In this document: positions 22,364 to 32,150 of the stretch, one piece after another
Layout of the letters: every line of letters starts with the position of its first letter
Position numbering within the stretch: position 1 is the stretch's first letter
Assembly (NCBI GenBank): GCA_902702965.1
Contig: CACRXP010000046.1
Location: 1,290,249-1,354,248 of the forward strand
DNA from: Spirometra erinaceieuropaei
Lineage: Eukaryota; Platyhelminthes; Cestoda; Diphyllobothriidea; Diphyllobothriidae
DNA length: 64,000 bases
Direction of reading: 5' to 3'
Notes under the pieces: generated by a model
Seen by the model: the letters and a program-made list of their open reading frames with translations, nothing else
The model's database searches: none
What the model was told of the DNA's origin: nothing
Made by a program: the position numbers and the translations under genes

Positions 22364-23560
22364 ATGACGAACTCTGAAGTAATACAAAATGGTCCTCACT
22401 GCGGGGTCGAACCCGGGACCACTCGAGCTGAAGACTGCGACGCAGACCACTACGCTATCGCCGCACGCCTGGGCGGTCGCTCTAAAAGCCTTACAAATTG
22501 GTTACGACCGACGCCTGTGGAAACCTCTTGCAGCGGTTGTCAAACGTTAGCCTCAAAGTTAAATCAACTAGAGGAAGAAGTTAAAAACATTAAGAATTTT
22601 ATCCAGCAGACTTTCATGACAGAGGATCAGTTGGCAGCATCTACGCACAGGGTAACGAGGAGTAGAGCGCGAGACACCCAGTATAAGCCGTATCGGACTC
22701 CAGTTATCAGTGGTGACGTGAAACCTCCAAAATCAGTTAAGAATGCGAAAAAGGCGACAGGAAAGACTATGGAGAAAGGTAGCAAAAATCCGAAGGCGAA
22801 GGTGTCAGACTCGCCAGAAAAGAAACCAAGGGCCGAGGAGGAAAATGATAAAGATGGACCGACGAAAGAGGAAACCAGTCCCCAGACGGTATGCGCACCT
22901 CCTGAACCTAGTGTGAGGGGAGCGTCGACCAACACAGGACCGAATAAAAATGGACCCAGAGTGGGAGTGAAAGTACATACTCTCACGAATATTCCTGCAA
23001 CTAGCGTCGAAGCCCAACTTGGGGAAGCCTCATCATCATCGGTCAGGCCAATTATTCAACAAAATTCGTCGAATGGAGGTGCTTTGGACAGATCACAATG
23101 CATAGTCGTCCATGGACTTCGTGAATCAACGCACGATAACCCCAGATGTAGGATAAATGATGATATCATGACCTTGCAAGGGTGTCTGGATAGCATGATA
23201 AAAGAAGATGAAGCCATTAAGATTCTGAAACTTTTCCGACTAAACAGTAAAGATAGCGCAAGCTCTCAAGGGCTGAAACCAAGGCCTTTAAAGATAGTTT
23301 TAGAAAGTAAACTCCAGAGGGATCTTCTACTTGAACGAACAGTAGGGGGGATCCCTGGCCATAGAGGTCTTTTTTTTCAACCGGATTACTCAGTACAAGA
23401 GAGAATAAAATGGAGGGCGCTGAAGGTGGAGCTGGCGACCTTGAAAGAACAAGGAGAGAAAGGACTAGTAATAATGAACGGAGTGATTGTTCGACGACAA
23501 AGACCCCTCCTGTGGAGGACGCCTGTCATACTAACGAAGGCCACACGGCCGAGCAACTAA
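22364..23560 (+). CDS. Element B ORF1 (398 aa), intact LINE RNA-binding-type protein
   Basis: Open from ATG to stop. Residues about 12-40 are encoded by the complement of a tRNA-like sequence (CGVEPGTTRAED...YAIAARL). Residues about 55-90 contain SCSGC followed by a heptad-like coiled coil (LASKLNQLEEEVKNIKNFI), which would allow trimer or oligomer formation. A Lys/Pro-rich basic region spans about 110-190. Residues about 245-325 carry QCIVVHGLRES and PRPLKIVLES, like RNP2/RNP1 strands of an RRM-type core. The last 70 residues include FFQPDYSVQERIKWRALKVE and end near a WRTPVI motif. It overlaps ORF2 by 151 nt in a different frame. The role, inferred from LINE ORF1 proteins, is RNA binding and chaperoning. 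Confidence 0.85.
   Translation: MTNSEVIQNGPHCGVEPGTTRAEDCDADHYAIAARLGGRSKSLTNWLRPTPVETSCSGCQTLASKLNQLEEEVKNIKNFIQQTFMTEDQLAASTHRVTRSRARDTQYKPYRTPVISGDVKPPKSVKNAKKATGKTMEKGSKNPKAKVSDSPEKKPRAEEENDKDGPTKEETSPQTVCAPPEPSVRGASTNTGPNKNGPRVGVKVHTLTNIPATSVEAQLGEASSSSVRPIIQQNSSNGGALDRSQCIVVHGLRESTHDNPRCRINDDIMTLQGCLDSMIKEDEAIKILKLFRLNSKDSASSQGLKPRPLKIVLESKLQRDLLLERTVGGIPGHRGLFFQPDYSVQERIKWRALKVELATLKEQGEKGLVIMNGVIVRRQRPLLWRTPVILTKATRPSN
22400..22470 (-). other. tRNA-like sequence antisense to element B ORF1
   Basis: On the minus strand there is a perfect A box TAGCGTAGTGG (22457-22447) and a B box GGTTCGACCCC (22413-22403, one base from consensus). The spacing is tRNA-like, and the flanks TGCGG and CCGCA can pair. 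It aligns with the tRNA-like unit of element A over CGTGCG.CGATAG..TAG.GGTC. The arms are imperfect, so this is a tRNA-derived sequence rather than a working tRNA gene. In both elements it sits on the strand opposite to ORF1, at the same place in the ORF. Confidence 0.7.
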
Positions 23561-26409
23561 TTCGACGCAACAACCTACATAAAATTAAGTTCTTCTACGG
23601 AAATGTACAAAGCCTCTTGAACAAACTCGATGAACTTAAAATAATTGTGGCCGAACTATGTCCTGATGTTGTTGCATTAACTGAAACGTGGCTCACCCCA
23701 GATGTCACAGACCCCCAAATACAGTTAGATGGTTATCAAGTGTTAAGACGAGACCGAACCAAAAGGCGAGGTGGCGGAGTTGCCCTATATATCAGCAATG
23801 CGGTCGAATATAACCCTGTTGAAGAATGTGTAAATGAGCATGATCTGGAGCTGCTACAGTGTCATTTGCTGGTTCCCAAAGCCAAAAACGTTACTATCAC
23901 CGTTGTATATAGACCTCCAAATCAACCTGCCGACGAAGATCAAGCGTTAATCACTCGACTCCGCGAGGACAGTCGAAAGCAAAACATTATTATTGTAGGA
24001 GATTTCAATGCTCCGCGGATTAATTGGGACCTTATGACAGTTAAGGGCCACAGACAAGGATTCGACCAAATGCTATTAGACATGACATTTGATGAATTTC
24101 TGTTTCAACATGTACGAACTGTGACTCGGATGCGTGAAGGTCAGAGAGCTAGTTGCCTGGACCTTGTGCTTACTAAAAACGAGGAAAGCGTTGATGAAAT
24201 AAATGTAGGCCCGCCCCTAGGTTCTTGTGATCACATGACATTAATGTGGGGGTCGACACTCGTAGCTGTCCTCGAACGAAGCTCAAAGTCGTTAAGAAAT
24301 GTCTGGCGAAATAACTTTGAGGCAATGAAATCAGAGATTGGACACACACTATGGACCGAAGCATTACGAGGAGACGTCAACCAATGCTGGACAACCTTCG
24401 AATCAACTATGAGAGACCTGATTGAACGATACTGTCCCCTCAAGAAACATCCAACCGGAAACAAACCGAAATGGCTGACAACAGCGGTTAAGAAGGAAAT
24501 CCGAAAAAAACGGAAGCTGTGGAAAATCTTCTTACAAACGGAGAACCCAGAAAAACTTCAGAAATTCAGACAACAACGAACCTTATGCAACAGACTCATC
24601 CGAGAAGTACGAGCTTCTTATGAAATGAAGCTCCTAGAAGAGGCGCAGCAAAAACCTAACGCGTTCTATGCATATATCAGGAGCAATACGAAAAACCGGG
24701 ACCATCTGGCAACCTTAAAGGACAAAAATAACCGAATTGTGAGCGATGGCTTTCAAAAAGCCGAGCTTCTTTCCGAGTTTTTCCAAAGTGTCTACACCAC
24801 GGAACCACCCCTCCAGTCCTGTTCTCTTCCACTGCCAGCCAACCAACCACTTATAAGCACAGTAATTTTTACTCCGCAGTTAGTTTTAGCAGAGCTAAAT
24901 AAGCTGGATCCTGCCAAGTCACCTGGACCAGATGAGATCCCAGGTGTACTCCTGCGTCAGCTAGCTGAAGAATAAGCAGAGCCACTTTCTATAATCTTCC
25001 CAAAATCGCTGGAAACTGGCAAACTACCTGACACATGGAAGTTGGCAAACGTCGTACCTATCCACAAGGGAGGATCACGGCTATGTCCCACCAACTACCG
25101 GCCGGTTAGTTTGACATGCATTTGCTGCAAACTGATGGAAAGGCTAGTTAAAAAATCTATTACATCACTCGATACTTTCCGCTGTCACATCGCGTCAGTA
25201 CAACATGGCTTCTGCGAAAAGAGGTCCTGCCTCACAAATCTGCTTTCGTCACTCGAACATTGGTCAAAGGCCATGGATAAAGGATATCCAGTTGATGTCA
25301 TTTACTTTGACTTCAGCAAGGCGTTCGATTGCGTCCCACATAAGCGGCTCATCCAAAAGTTATCAGAAGTAGGGATAAGAGGAAATCTTCAGAACTGGAT
25401 TCAAGATTTCCTAAACGGACGGCAACAAAAAGTCACTGCGGGCGGCTACTGCTCAGAATGGGCACCTGTTACGAGTGGAGTCCCACAGGGGTCAGTTCTT
25501 GGGCCGCTCCTATTCATTATCTATGTAAATGACCTGGTACGGGAAGTGAAATCAGACATAGCGCTCTTTGCCGACGACCTTAAACTTTGGAGAGCGATAA
25601 AAGATGAAGATGACGTCAGGATGCTACAAGAGGACGTAACGAATTTGCACGCATGGAGCGAGAAATGGTGCATGAAATTCAACATCAAAAAATGTGCAGT
25701 AATGCACGTAGTATCAGCGAGGCGAAGAAAAAATGCACCCCCACGACAGTATCTCCTGGATAATCAACCACTTAAAACTGTAGATGTGCAAAAAGATCTC
25801 GGTGTATTCATTAAACACGATCTAAACGTCACCACGCAGTGTTCTAAAGTCGCTGCGCGGGCAATGTCCGTTATGAGCGCGATACGCAGAACGTTTATTC
25901 ACTTGAATAAAGATGTCTTTGGCAAAGTATACGGGACATTTGTGCGGCCGCACCTGGAATATGCGGTACAGGCTTGGCGGCCGTGGCTTCGGAAGGATAT
26001 AGATATCCTTGAAGGTGTACAACGGCGTGCTACAAAGGCTGTTCATGGCCTCAAAAACTTCACGTACGAGCAGCGCCTGACGGCCTTGAACCTCTATATC
26101 TTCCACTACAGGCAGGACAGAGGTGACCTCATAGCAACGTTCCAGTTGATAAAAGGACTTAATCTGGATGTCGACTGGGAAACGTTTTTTGAAATGGCTC
26201 CCAAATCCAATCTCAGACGACATGATTACCAGCTTAAAAAGGAACTGTGCCACACAAATCAACGTTCCTCCTTTTTCTCACAGAGGGTCATTCGCCAATG
26301 GAACTCTTTGCCGGAGTTTGTTGTTAATTCCCCTACCGTAAACGTGTTCAAGAGACAACTGGATACTCACCTGCTGAAAGGCAACCCAAACTGCCGAAGC
26401 CTGATCTAA
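23410..26409 (+). pseudogene. Element B ORF2 (EN-RT, 999 codons) with a single stop
   Basis: One reading frame covers the whole protein; only the TAA at 24973-24975 interrupts it, between PDEIPGVLLRQLAEE and AEPLS. The EN domain has FFYGNVQSLLNKLDELK (residue about 58 on), TETWL, RRGGGVALY, GDFNAPRINW (Asp at about 198) and SCDHMTL. RT has SPGPDEIP, NYRPVSLTCICCK, YFDFSKAFDCVPHKRL, SGVPQGSVLGPLLFIIYVND and the catalytic FADD at 25567-25578 (residue about 720). The C-terminal domain has VRPHLEYAVQAW, QRRATKAVHGL and SQRVIRQWNSLPE. All catalytic motifs are present. The protein would nick DNA and prime reverse transcription at the target. Confidence 0.9.
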
Positions 26410-26661
26410 CGGATTATTGAAATGACTATAAATATACTACTAACATGATTTCAACAGATCCTATTTTGTGCATCAAACTTAGCCCATATTGAAATTTTCA
26501 CAGTCCGACTGCCGTGAACAAAGTTTTTTTGCAATTATTTTGCGAATATAATACCCCTTTCACCTTTATGTTACATTATTAGATTTATGAATTCTCCCTA
26601 CTAAAACTGCAAGCAAAAGTTTTGCAATTTAACTATTTTACTTTATACCTGTACCTTTAAA

Positions 26662-26721
26662 TGGAGTTTTCATGGCTTCTGTCGTTTACTCCAAATATAC
26701 TGACTGATACTGACTGAAATG
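26662..26721 (+). other. Element B 3'-terminal stem-loop and ACTGA repeat tail
   Basis: The outer stem TGGAGT (26662-26667) pairs with ACTCCA (26688-26693). The inner stem ATGGC (26672-26676) pairs with GTCGT (26681-26685) across a TTCT loop, using two wobble pairs. The tail AATATACTGACTGATACTGA follows at once. Similar structures end other family I copies. In CR1/L2-type LINEs the 3' end is recognised by the element's own RT. Confidence 0.7.
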
Positions 26722-27148
26722 TTTGTTCTTCCAGTCCTCGAATACTGCTGTCCTTTCTTCGGTTTAATGAACGCCTGCGACCGTAATAAAATCGAAAATG
26801 TTAAGAGGGTTTTCACACGGAAACTGTTCTCTCAAGCTTCGTCCAGAATTTCTTATACTCAAGAATGTCAGCTGGCGAACATGAAGTTTTTGTGGGTTAG
26901 AAGACTCGAAGCTGGCCTTTGCTTCCTTTTTCGCATCAAATCTAGCTCAAGTCTTCCGCACATTGACAGTCTCACTCCGAGAGATCGGTCTTATGCCACG
27001 CGCAACTGCTGCATGGTGATTCCGCCGCCTCTTTGTACTACATCTAAGCGCTCCCTCTTCCAAATATGCCTTCCTTTGGAATAATCTTCCGCCTGAAATT
27101 AGATTATCGCCTAAGTTACTAGTGCTCAAGTCGAAATTACACAAATAG
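26722..27148 (+). pseudogene. Element D ORF2 3' part (C-terminal domain)
   Basis: The continuation of element D after element B begins FVLPVLEYCCPFFGLMNACD and includes IENVKRVFTRKLF and FLWVRRLEAGLCFLF. A frameshift near 27070 moves the reading into YAFLWNNLPPEIRLS and LLVLKSKLHK, ending at the TAG at 27146-27148. The block matches the end of element C ORF2. Confidence 0.8.
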
Positions 27149-27399
27149 CTTACTCCGGAAAGCATAAACGCACTGTTAACGGTCTCATTCCCGAACACTC
27201 AGATTGTTGACTTCGAGAAGGTCCTCCTGGGAATAAGTGGTAGATTAAGTGGTAACTCTTAATTATATCATTAGAAACCCCTGTTTTGAAAAAGTTTCTA
27301 AATCCACTGCTATCACTTCTCCGCCATAGCGACAATTTTCGCGGTTTTTGATGTCATCTCCCGCATTCCGACCTCATGCGGTCTGTCGACGCTCACGGC

Positions 27400-27720
27400 G
27401 GAACCCTCAGTATTCACTGTCCACTAGTAGTTCGGTCATACCTCCCTTCCCCACTGCTCGGCTGAGCTCGAAGCGTGCTGTGGCCGATCGCATCTGGGTT
27501 CGTCTCGTCTGGCCTCTTTGACGCGGCGTATCAATCCGGCCCAGACGATCTCAATTGTAAATCCCGTATACAATGCCATATGCAAGCCAGTCCTGTCTGA
27601 CCCACATTCGTACCCCTCAAGGCTGAGATTTATTGCTACCCTGACGATGACCGACAACATTCCGTTATATACCGCCACCTGCAGGCCAGTCCTGCTCGCT
27701 TTTTTCTGTTATTAATTTTA
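27400..27720 (+). repeat. Possible short interspersed repeat with internal duplication
   Basis: The GC content is higher than in the flanks. Two related units, GCAAGCCAGTCCTG (about 27577) and GCAGGCCAGTCCTG (about 27680), sit about 100 nt apart. A weak B-box-like GGGTTCGTCTCG lies near 27497, with a weak A-box-like sequence 30 nt upstream. This could be a SINE or part of the element D 3' end; evidence is thin. Confidence 0.3.
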
Positions 27721-27874
27721 TGGAGGGTTTTTTTTTTCTCCGGTAAAATTAATCCAATCATTTTTTAACTTTTTTAAGGAGTTATTTTCACCCCTCAATC
27801 ATCATGTTTCTCAATGGACTTCTAATTCAGAAACTATGAATTCCATTTTGTAAAGATTCGGCCTACCTTGTCTA

Positions 27875-28035
27875 AAACTCGCATGTAAATTTATTTTAAC
27901 TTGCTTTGATGGGACCCCGACGGGTCTTTAATAAAAATTATCTATCTATCTATCTAAAATTCATATGAACATTTATTTCAACTTGCTTTCACGGAACTAC
28001 AATGAGTCTTTAATAGAATTTTTCTATTAATTATT
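27875..28035 (+). repeat. Two tandem LINE-type 3' tails
   Basis: ATTTATTTTAACTTGCTTTG... GGGTCTTTAATAAAAATT followed by (TATC)n at about 27941-27955 is a typical LINE 3' end. A diverged second copy of the same approximately 60-nt segment follows at 27962-28030 (ATTTATTTCAACTTGCTTTC... GAGTCTTTAATAGAATTT). They may be the end of element D or two stacked 3' truncations. Confidence 0.55.
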
Positions 28036-28460
28036 TATGGAAGGCCTTAGTGAAATCAAGATAGACCAAATGCTCTATATTCATTCTATCATCAGATCCA
28101 GTCCAGTTTTCCAGATATTAAAAGCAGTTTTGTCACCGAGGGCCCGTCTTCGCGGAACCCTTGCTGGAAAATGGAAAGTTGATGGTTATGTTCAATGAAC
28201 CGCATCAATTGTGGCTAAATTATTTTTACATAATCTTGCAACAAATGTGGGTGTGGCTAACCGATACGCAAATGTTTGCAGAGACCCGCATTGCACCCTG
28301 ATTTTCAGTTGGCCAGCAGACATCCGGCCTTGAACGATGCACAGAAAAGCACAGAGAGTAGTTTTGCCCTCACACTAGCGAGTTTCCTCATAATCGCCGC
28401 TGGTATCTCATCGGTGTTCGGTGTTGTCAATTCGTTCGTTTCATCAGGTCCCATCAAACT
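28036..28460 (-). mobile_element. Degraded CR1-like RT fragment
   Basis: Minus-strand translation, across several frames, yields DEIPAAIMRKLASVRAKLLS and LFCASFKAGCLLAN (about 28420-28280), then RFIEHNHQLSIFQQGFRED (about 28200-28140) and finally a LVYLDFTKAF-like segment (about 28070-28030). These follow the order of LINE RT motifs 0 to A. Stops and indels are frequent. The RT is truncated before the YADD box. Confidence 0.65.
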
Positions 28461-28690
28461 ATGATTTCGGAGAACTGGACGGTCTCAATAACTGTGACCT
28501 CTTCGAGATAACTTGCAGGAGGGTTGAATCCGGTTTTCCTACAATAGACAGGCCGATAAATATCTGAAATTTGGTTAGCTTCGCTTTTATCTTTAGAGAG
28601 ATTTTACCTTCAGCAGTCCTTAGCAATAGCATTAGGTCCTTGTACCGCGTGTCCTGTTTTGTGTTTCCATATAATAGTTTAGAGTTCAAT

Positions 28691-28830
28691 GTTAGGGGGC
28701 GCTCACCGATCGTTCATACGGAACTCACTCGTTCCGTTGTGCCTTATGGACTCTCTCTCGAGCCCAACCAGCAGCCGCACAGCGGCGCATGATATATAGG
28801 CAGAATAGTATTACCAACAAAGACAAGGGT
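28691..28830 (+). repeat. Dispersed repeat, copy 1 (partner at 47968-48110)
   Basis: It shares with 47968-48110, in the same orientation, the landmarks ACGGAACTCACTCG, TGTGCC(T/C)TA(T/C)GG, CAGCAGCC(G/A)CACAG(C/T)GGCGCATGAT, and AGTATTACC(A/C)ACAAAGACA. The conserved core is about 120 nt. No coding sequence is seen; it may be a short non-autonomous element. Confidence 0.7.
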
Positions 28831-29335
28831 TCTTTGCGGCACAGCTAGGCAAATCCAATTCACGTTAACTTTTTACATCGAGGATGACGCCCCTGACTCG
28901 GCTTCTTGGAAATTTGAATGAACTTATGTATGTGGAGAACTTGTCACAGCCCTCTCTTTTTATTCACTTCATTCTTAAGGTTTGAGTAGGACATCGAGAT
29001 CTGTTTGTTAACCTCCTTCATGAAATCGGACAATGGCTTACGATGAGCCTATGCAGTACTTCTCGGAACCGTTGCCAGTCTTCGAGTACGCCTGCAGCAA
29101 TTACGGATTTCTAATCAATGGGTGTAACTTCAATTCTCATTTGGTCGAAATTCCAGGGTCAAATGTTCCTTTTAACTCTCGCAGCAGGCGTTCCATAGTA
29201 GACCGACGTGTTCGCTTTTATCTAGAAGCTGAACCCCCGGCACCTCGTTAATTCTGTTCGGTGATTTCAAAAGTGGTCGATCAAGGGAGTTGACCTATGG
29301 GCCTTTGCGTACTCAAGTTAGAAACGTGACGTTTT

Positions 29336-30437
29336 CAGTCAGTCAGTCAGTGTCAGTGTATTTGAGGGAAATAGGCTTACGCCTTTGAACTCCCTATTTG
29401 TACATAAAAAATCGATAAACAAGCAAAAATGTGAAGAAATTACAGCATTAAGTGAATGCATACATTGATTCACATATGTCACTAGTCACATGGTTAAAAA
29501 GTCACATAGTCCGCTTGTTGCTGCAGCATATATCTGTCAAGGCGACATTTAAATCTCTCCACAGATTGAGACATAACAACCGTCTCGGGCAGGTTATTCC
29601 ACGGTTCCACGACACGGTTGGAGAAGAAATATTTTCTCACATTCAGTCTACCCTGTGGCACACGTAGCTTGAAGGGATGTACCCGGAGGTGAGTTGTGGT
29701 GGCGAGTTGGAAAAAGGCATCGCACCGAAGGGCACAATCCAAGCCGCGCACGATACGGAATGTTTGTATCATGTCTCCGCGCAACTGCCTATAACTCAGA
29801 AGATAGAGATTAAGGTTAGTTAAGCGGATCTCGTATGACAGTGCACTTTGACCTCTTAGTAATTTTGTGGCTCGCCTCTGCACCCTTTCGAGCAGATCGT
29901 AATCCTGGTGCGTCCACGTTCTCCAGGCCTGAATTGCATATTCGAGATGGGGCCTTATAAACGTGCCGAAGACTTTGGTGAAGCAGTCTTCATCGAAAAC
30001 TACGAATGCCCGCTTGATGGCATATATCATTGACGTTGCGGCCTTGGCTGCCTTACAGCATTGTGTAGAAGGCTTTAGGCTGTCTGCAACCCAAACTCCG
30101 AGATCTTTCTGAGTGTCTGCTTCTCGGAGTGGCATTCCGTTCAGATGGTATTGCCGCGTACTAGGGCTCTGATTTCCGAGGTGCATACTGGTGCATTTGT
30201 TCAAATTGAAGGACAGAGCCATCTGCGGGACCACTCGTCCAACCGCCAAAGATTTTCTTGGAAGTTGGTCTCATCGGCAGCATTCTGGATGACTTTCCAG
30301 ATTTTTATGCCGGCCGCTAACATGGCACAATCACAGTCCAACCCATCTACGCAATCATTGATGAACAAGAGAAAGAGAGTTGGTCCGAGCACCGAGCCTT
30401 GTGGGACCCCACTCTCTATGAATGTGCACCTTGAGTG
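29336..30437 (-). mobile_element. Element A2: 5'-truncated family I LINE (close copy of element A)
   Basis: This minus-strand copy corresponds closely to 6971-8064 of element A. Its 3' end has an intact stem-loop (29365-29395) and a tail of CTGA-type repeats (29336-29360). The 5' edge is abrupt: similarity to element A ends at 30437, just after the LRW-proximal block CACTCAAGGTGCACATTCAT. It is a typical 5'-truncated LINE insertion. Confidence 0.88.
29494..30392 (-). pseudogene. Element A2 RT 3' part and C-terminal domain
   Basis: The frame 30249-29494 (251 codons, no stop) encodes the RT thumb and C-terminal domain: FNLNKCTSMHLGNQ, KDLGVWVADSLKPSTQC, IRPHLEYAIQAW, QRRATKLLRGQ, NRVVEPWNNLPETVV. 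The overlapping frame 30392-30201 holds RT motif B (MLGPTLFLLFINDC). The polymerase box position reads MLAAGIKIW, where element A reads MFVDDIEIW, so both catalytic aspartates are absent. A frame shift separates the two frames. Confidence 0.85.
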
Positions 30438-30479
30438 ACAGATAAATATAGTGTTGCCTTCTCTAAACTCCCATCGAAG

Positions 30480-31560
30480 GTATGTTCTGATTTATTTATA
30501 TCCGGCATACTCTAGTCAATTTGAAGCGCGTTAAATTCACCCATGAACAGCATATCCCAGTTTTCCAGGTTCTCCAGCAGGAGAACGCGGTCTGTGTGTC
30601 TACAGTTACTAAGGATATAAGTGTATCATACGCCGAAAGTCCCAAGCTTTCGGTGCACTGTGCCTTAATAGTCTCCAAAGCACAACGAACGACCTGGTTT
30701 ATCGCCCCAAACATTAAAACCAGTGACAATAGAATGTGCGTTAGACATGGCCTGGAACAAAGTTCGATTTTTTTGAGTCTCTTGCGTACTGCTGAGCAGA
30801 AGAGAATAGATTCCGTTCAACACTTTTTATCAAGGTAGTTTTAACCACAGAACATCGTTTTTGTGCTACTAAGAACGTTGCCGGTTTGAAAGCCTTTATC
30901 ATTTATCGTTTCGTAGATGATAAATGGAACTAGTTTTCTATTTAAGCTTTCATATTCGTACCTGAAATTAAATCACCACCTTCTGACATCGTCTAAGTAA
31001 CAGTCACCGTGAGGTGTATTTATTTCCTACTATGTCACGTACCGTTAAATATCGTCTGTTATTTTCTGTAAATGCAATTGTCACTTGGAATAAACTACAC
31101 AGAATTTTTAAAATTCTGCAAATTATCCTTTATTTAAGAAACCTATTACTCGATTTTTACATTCAGAAAACTCCCAAAATTTTGGGTGCTGAATTCACTG
31201 TTCGATTATAACGCACCGATGGCGTTTATGGTTTCCGATCTCTATGGCCGGTCTCACCAGGGACAATTACTTTAGCCAACAGCGACAGCTGTTCTTCGGC
31301 CCTTCTGTTTGGACCAGTCCCAACTTTATGAAAAGAAATGGCGACTGAAAATATCTGGTAGTCTTACCGCTATCTTTCTTGACTGTCGGCAATTTAGGGT
31401 CGGCAATTCTTTCTCTCCTGAACACTCCAAACCATACAAAACCACCTTTAACTTTAACTTCACCTCCTCTCTTACAGGAGTTTTTTCGCTGCTGGACGGG
31501 CATATGTTTAACGCTTCCGTGACAATGCCTGTAAACTGGCATTCAATGCAATTATTATTG
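30480..31560 (+). mobile_element. Degraded family II LINE (element C type), 3' half
   Basis: Sequence such as ATAGTCTCCAAAGCAC (about 30667) and CACTTTTTA.CAAG (about 30820), and the codons for SRTVKYRLLFSVNAIVTWNKL (31024-31085), match element C ORF2 C-terminal coding (about 43990-44460). The 3' untranslated region (31182-31550) is nearly identical to the solo 3' end at 15.25 kb. Internal deletions and stops are present. The tail is ATTATTATTGTTGTT near 31545. It directly abuts the truncated edge of element A2. Confidence 0.75.
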
Positions 31561-31599
31561 TTGTTATCATTATGATTTGGTTTCGTCGCATAGGTCAGT

Positions 31600-32150
31600 G
31601 GACTGTCATGACATCGACGCTCGGTGAGCGCTACACTTTAATAGACAGCCAGATTGCATCGGAGGTATACGAGAAGTTACCGGTTTGTAAGATACATTTA
31701 CTCCATGTTTCACGTACGCAAGTACACCTCCCCCTATGCCCTTCCCTGTCCTTTCTAAACAGCTGGTAGCCTTACAAGGTTGACTCACATTCATCTAGGT
31801 GGTGTTTCAACCAGGCGGTTGTTAAGGAGATTCCGTCAGGGGATAGAACACAGAGGTGGATCGTCAGCTTCTCGAGCTTTCCCAGCAAAAGCTGCACGTA
31901 GATATTCAAGAATTCTAATTACTGGCAGACGGAATATGTAGTTGCGATTAATCTAACGCCTTTATTAAATATGTCTGTTACAGGATAATTCGGAATAGAC
32001 CTGTCCAAAGGAAGAACGACGGGCGCCGCCGTACTTGATTGTTGCATATTACTGAATTGTCCTCCCATCAACTGAGCCAACTTTATAGAATTAGATCTAG
32101 TTGATGACGTTTCAGCCGTTTCGCTGGCGAGTAGTCTGGGTTGGAGCATT
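31600..32150 (-). mobile_element. CR1-like endonuclease fragment (family I type)
   Basis: Minus-strand translation gives LLLGKLEKLTIHLCVLSPDG, LTTAWLKHHLDECE, GYQLFRKDRE and, one frame on, GGGVLAYVKHGVNVSYKP. These correspond to the first half of the LINE EN domain (QSLxxKLDEL, TETWL, GYxLFRRDR, GGGV). An open frame upstream (32149-31919) may be the end of ORF1. There are stops and a frameshift, and no downstream RT. Confidence 0.7.

Larger units (their letters stand above)
21858..26721 (+). mobile_element. Element B: near-intact family I CR1-like LINE nested in element D
   Basis: This is a roughly 4.86-kb element with a 5' untranslated region (about 21858-22363), ORF1 (22364-23560), an overlapping ORF2 (23410-26409), a 3' untranslated region, a 3' stem-loop (26662-26693) and an ACTGA-type tail (26694-26718). 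Element D coding sequence stops at its left edge and resumes at its right edge. TTTG occurs at both junctions (21854-21857 and 26722-26725), a possible but very short target duplication. Only one stop codon interrupts ORF2, so it is the youngest-looking LINE in the window. Confidence 0.88.
17966..27148 (+). mobile_element. Element D: family II CR1/Jockey-like LINE, split by element B
   Basis: ORF1 lies at 17966-19422. ORF2 runs 19460-about 21857, is interrupted by the 4.86-kb element B (21858-26721), and resumes at 26722-27148. The 5' part stops in the C-terminal domain at MKLRLYR, and the part after element B starts with FVLPVLEYC. In element C these two segments are adjacent (RMRLYKMYVRTGLEYR), which shows the continuity. 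The 3' untranslated region follows 27148; its end is unclear. Confidence 0.85.

Noticed and set aside
27497..27510. B-box-like GGGTTCGTCTCG with weak upstream A box
   Set aside because: Only partial match to both boxes; kept as a low-confidence repeat, not called as tRNA.
29336..29362. CAGTCAGTCAG repeats as a possible CRISPR or satellite
   Set aside because: They are the 3' tail of a LINE next to its stem-loop; units are only 4-6 nt and there are no spacers.
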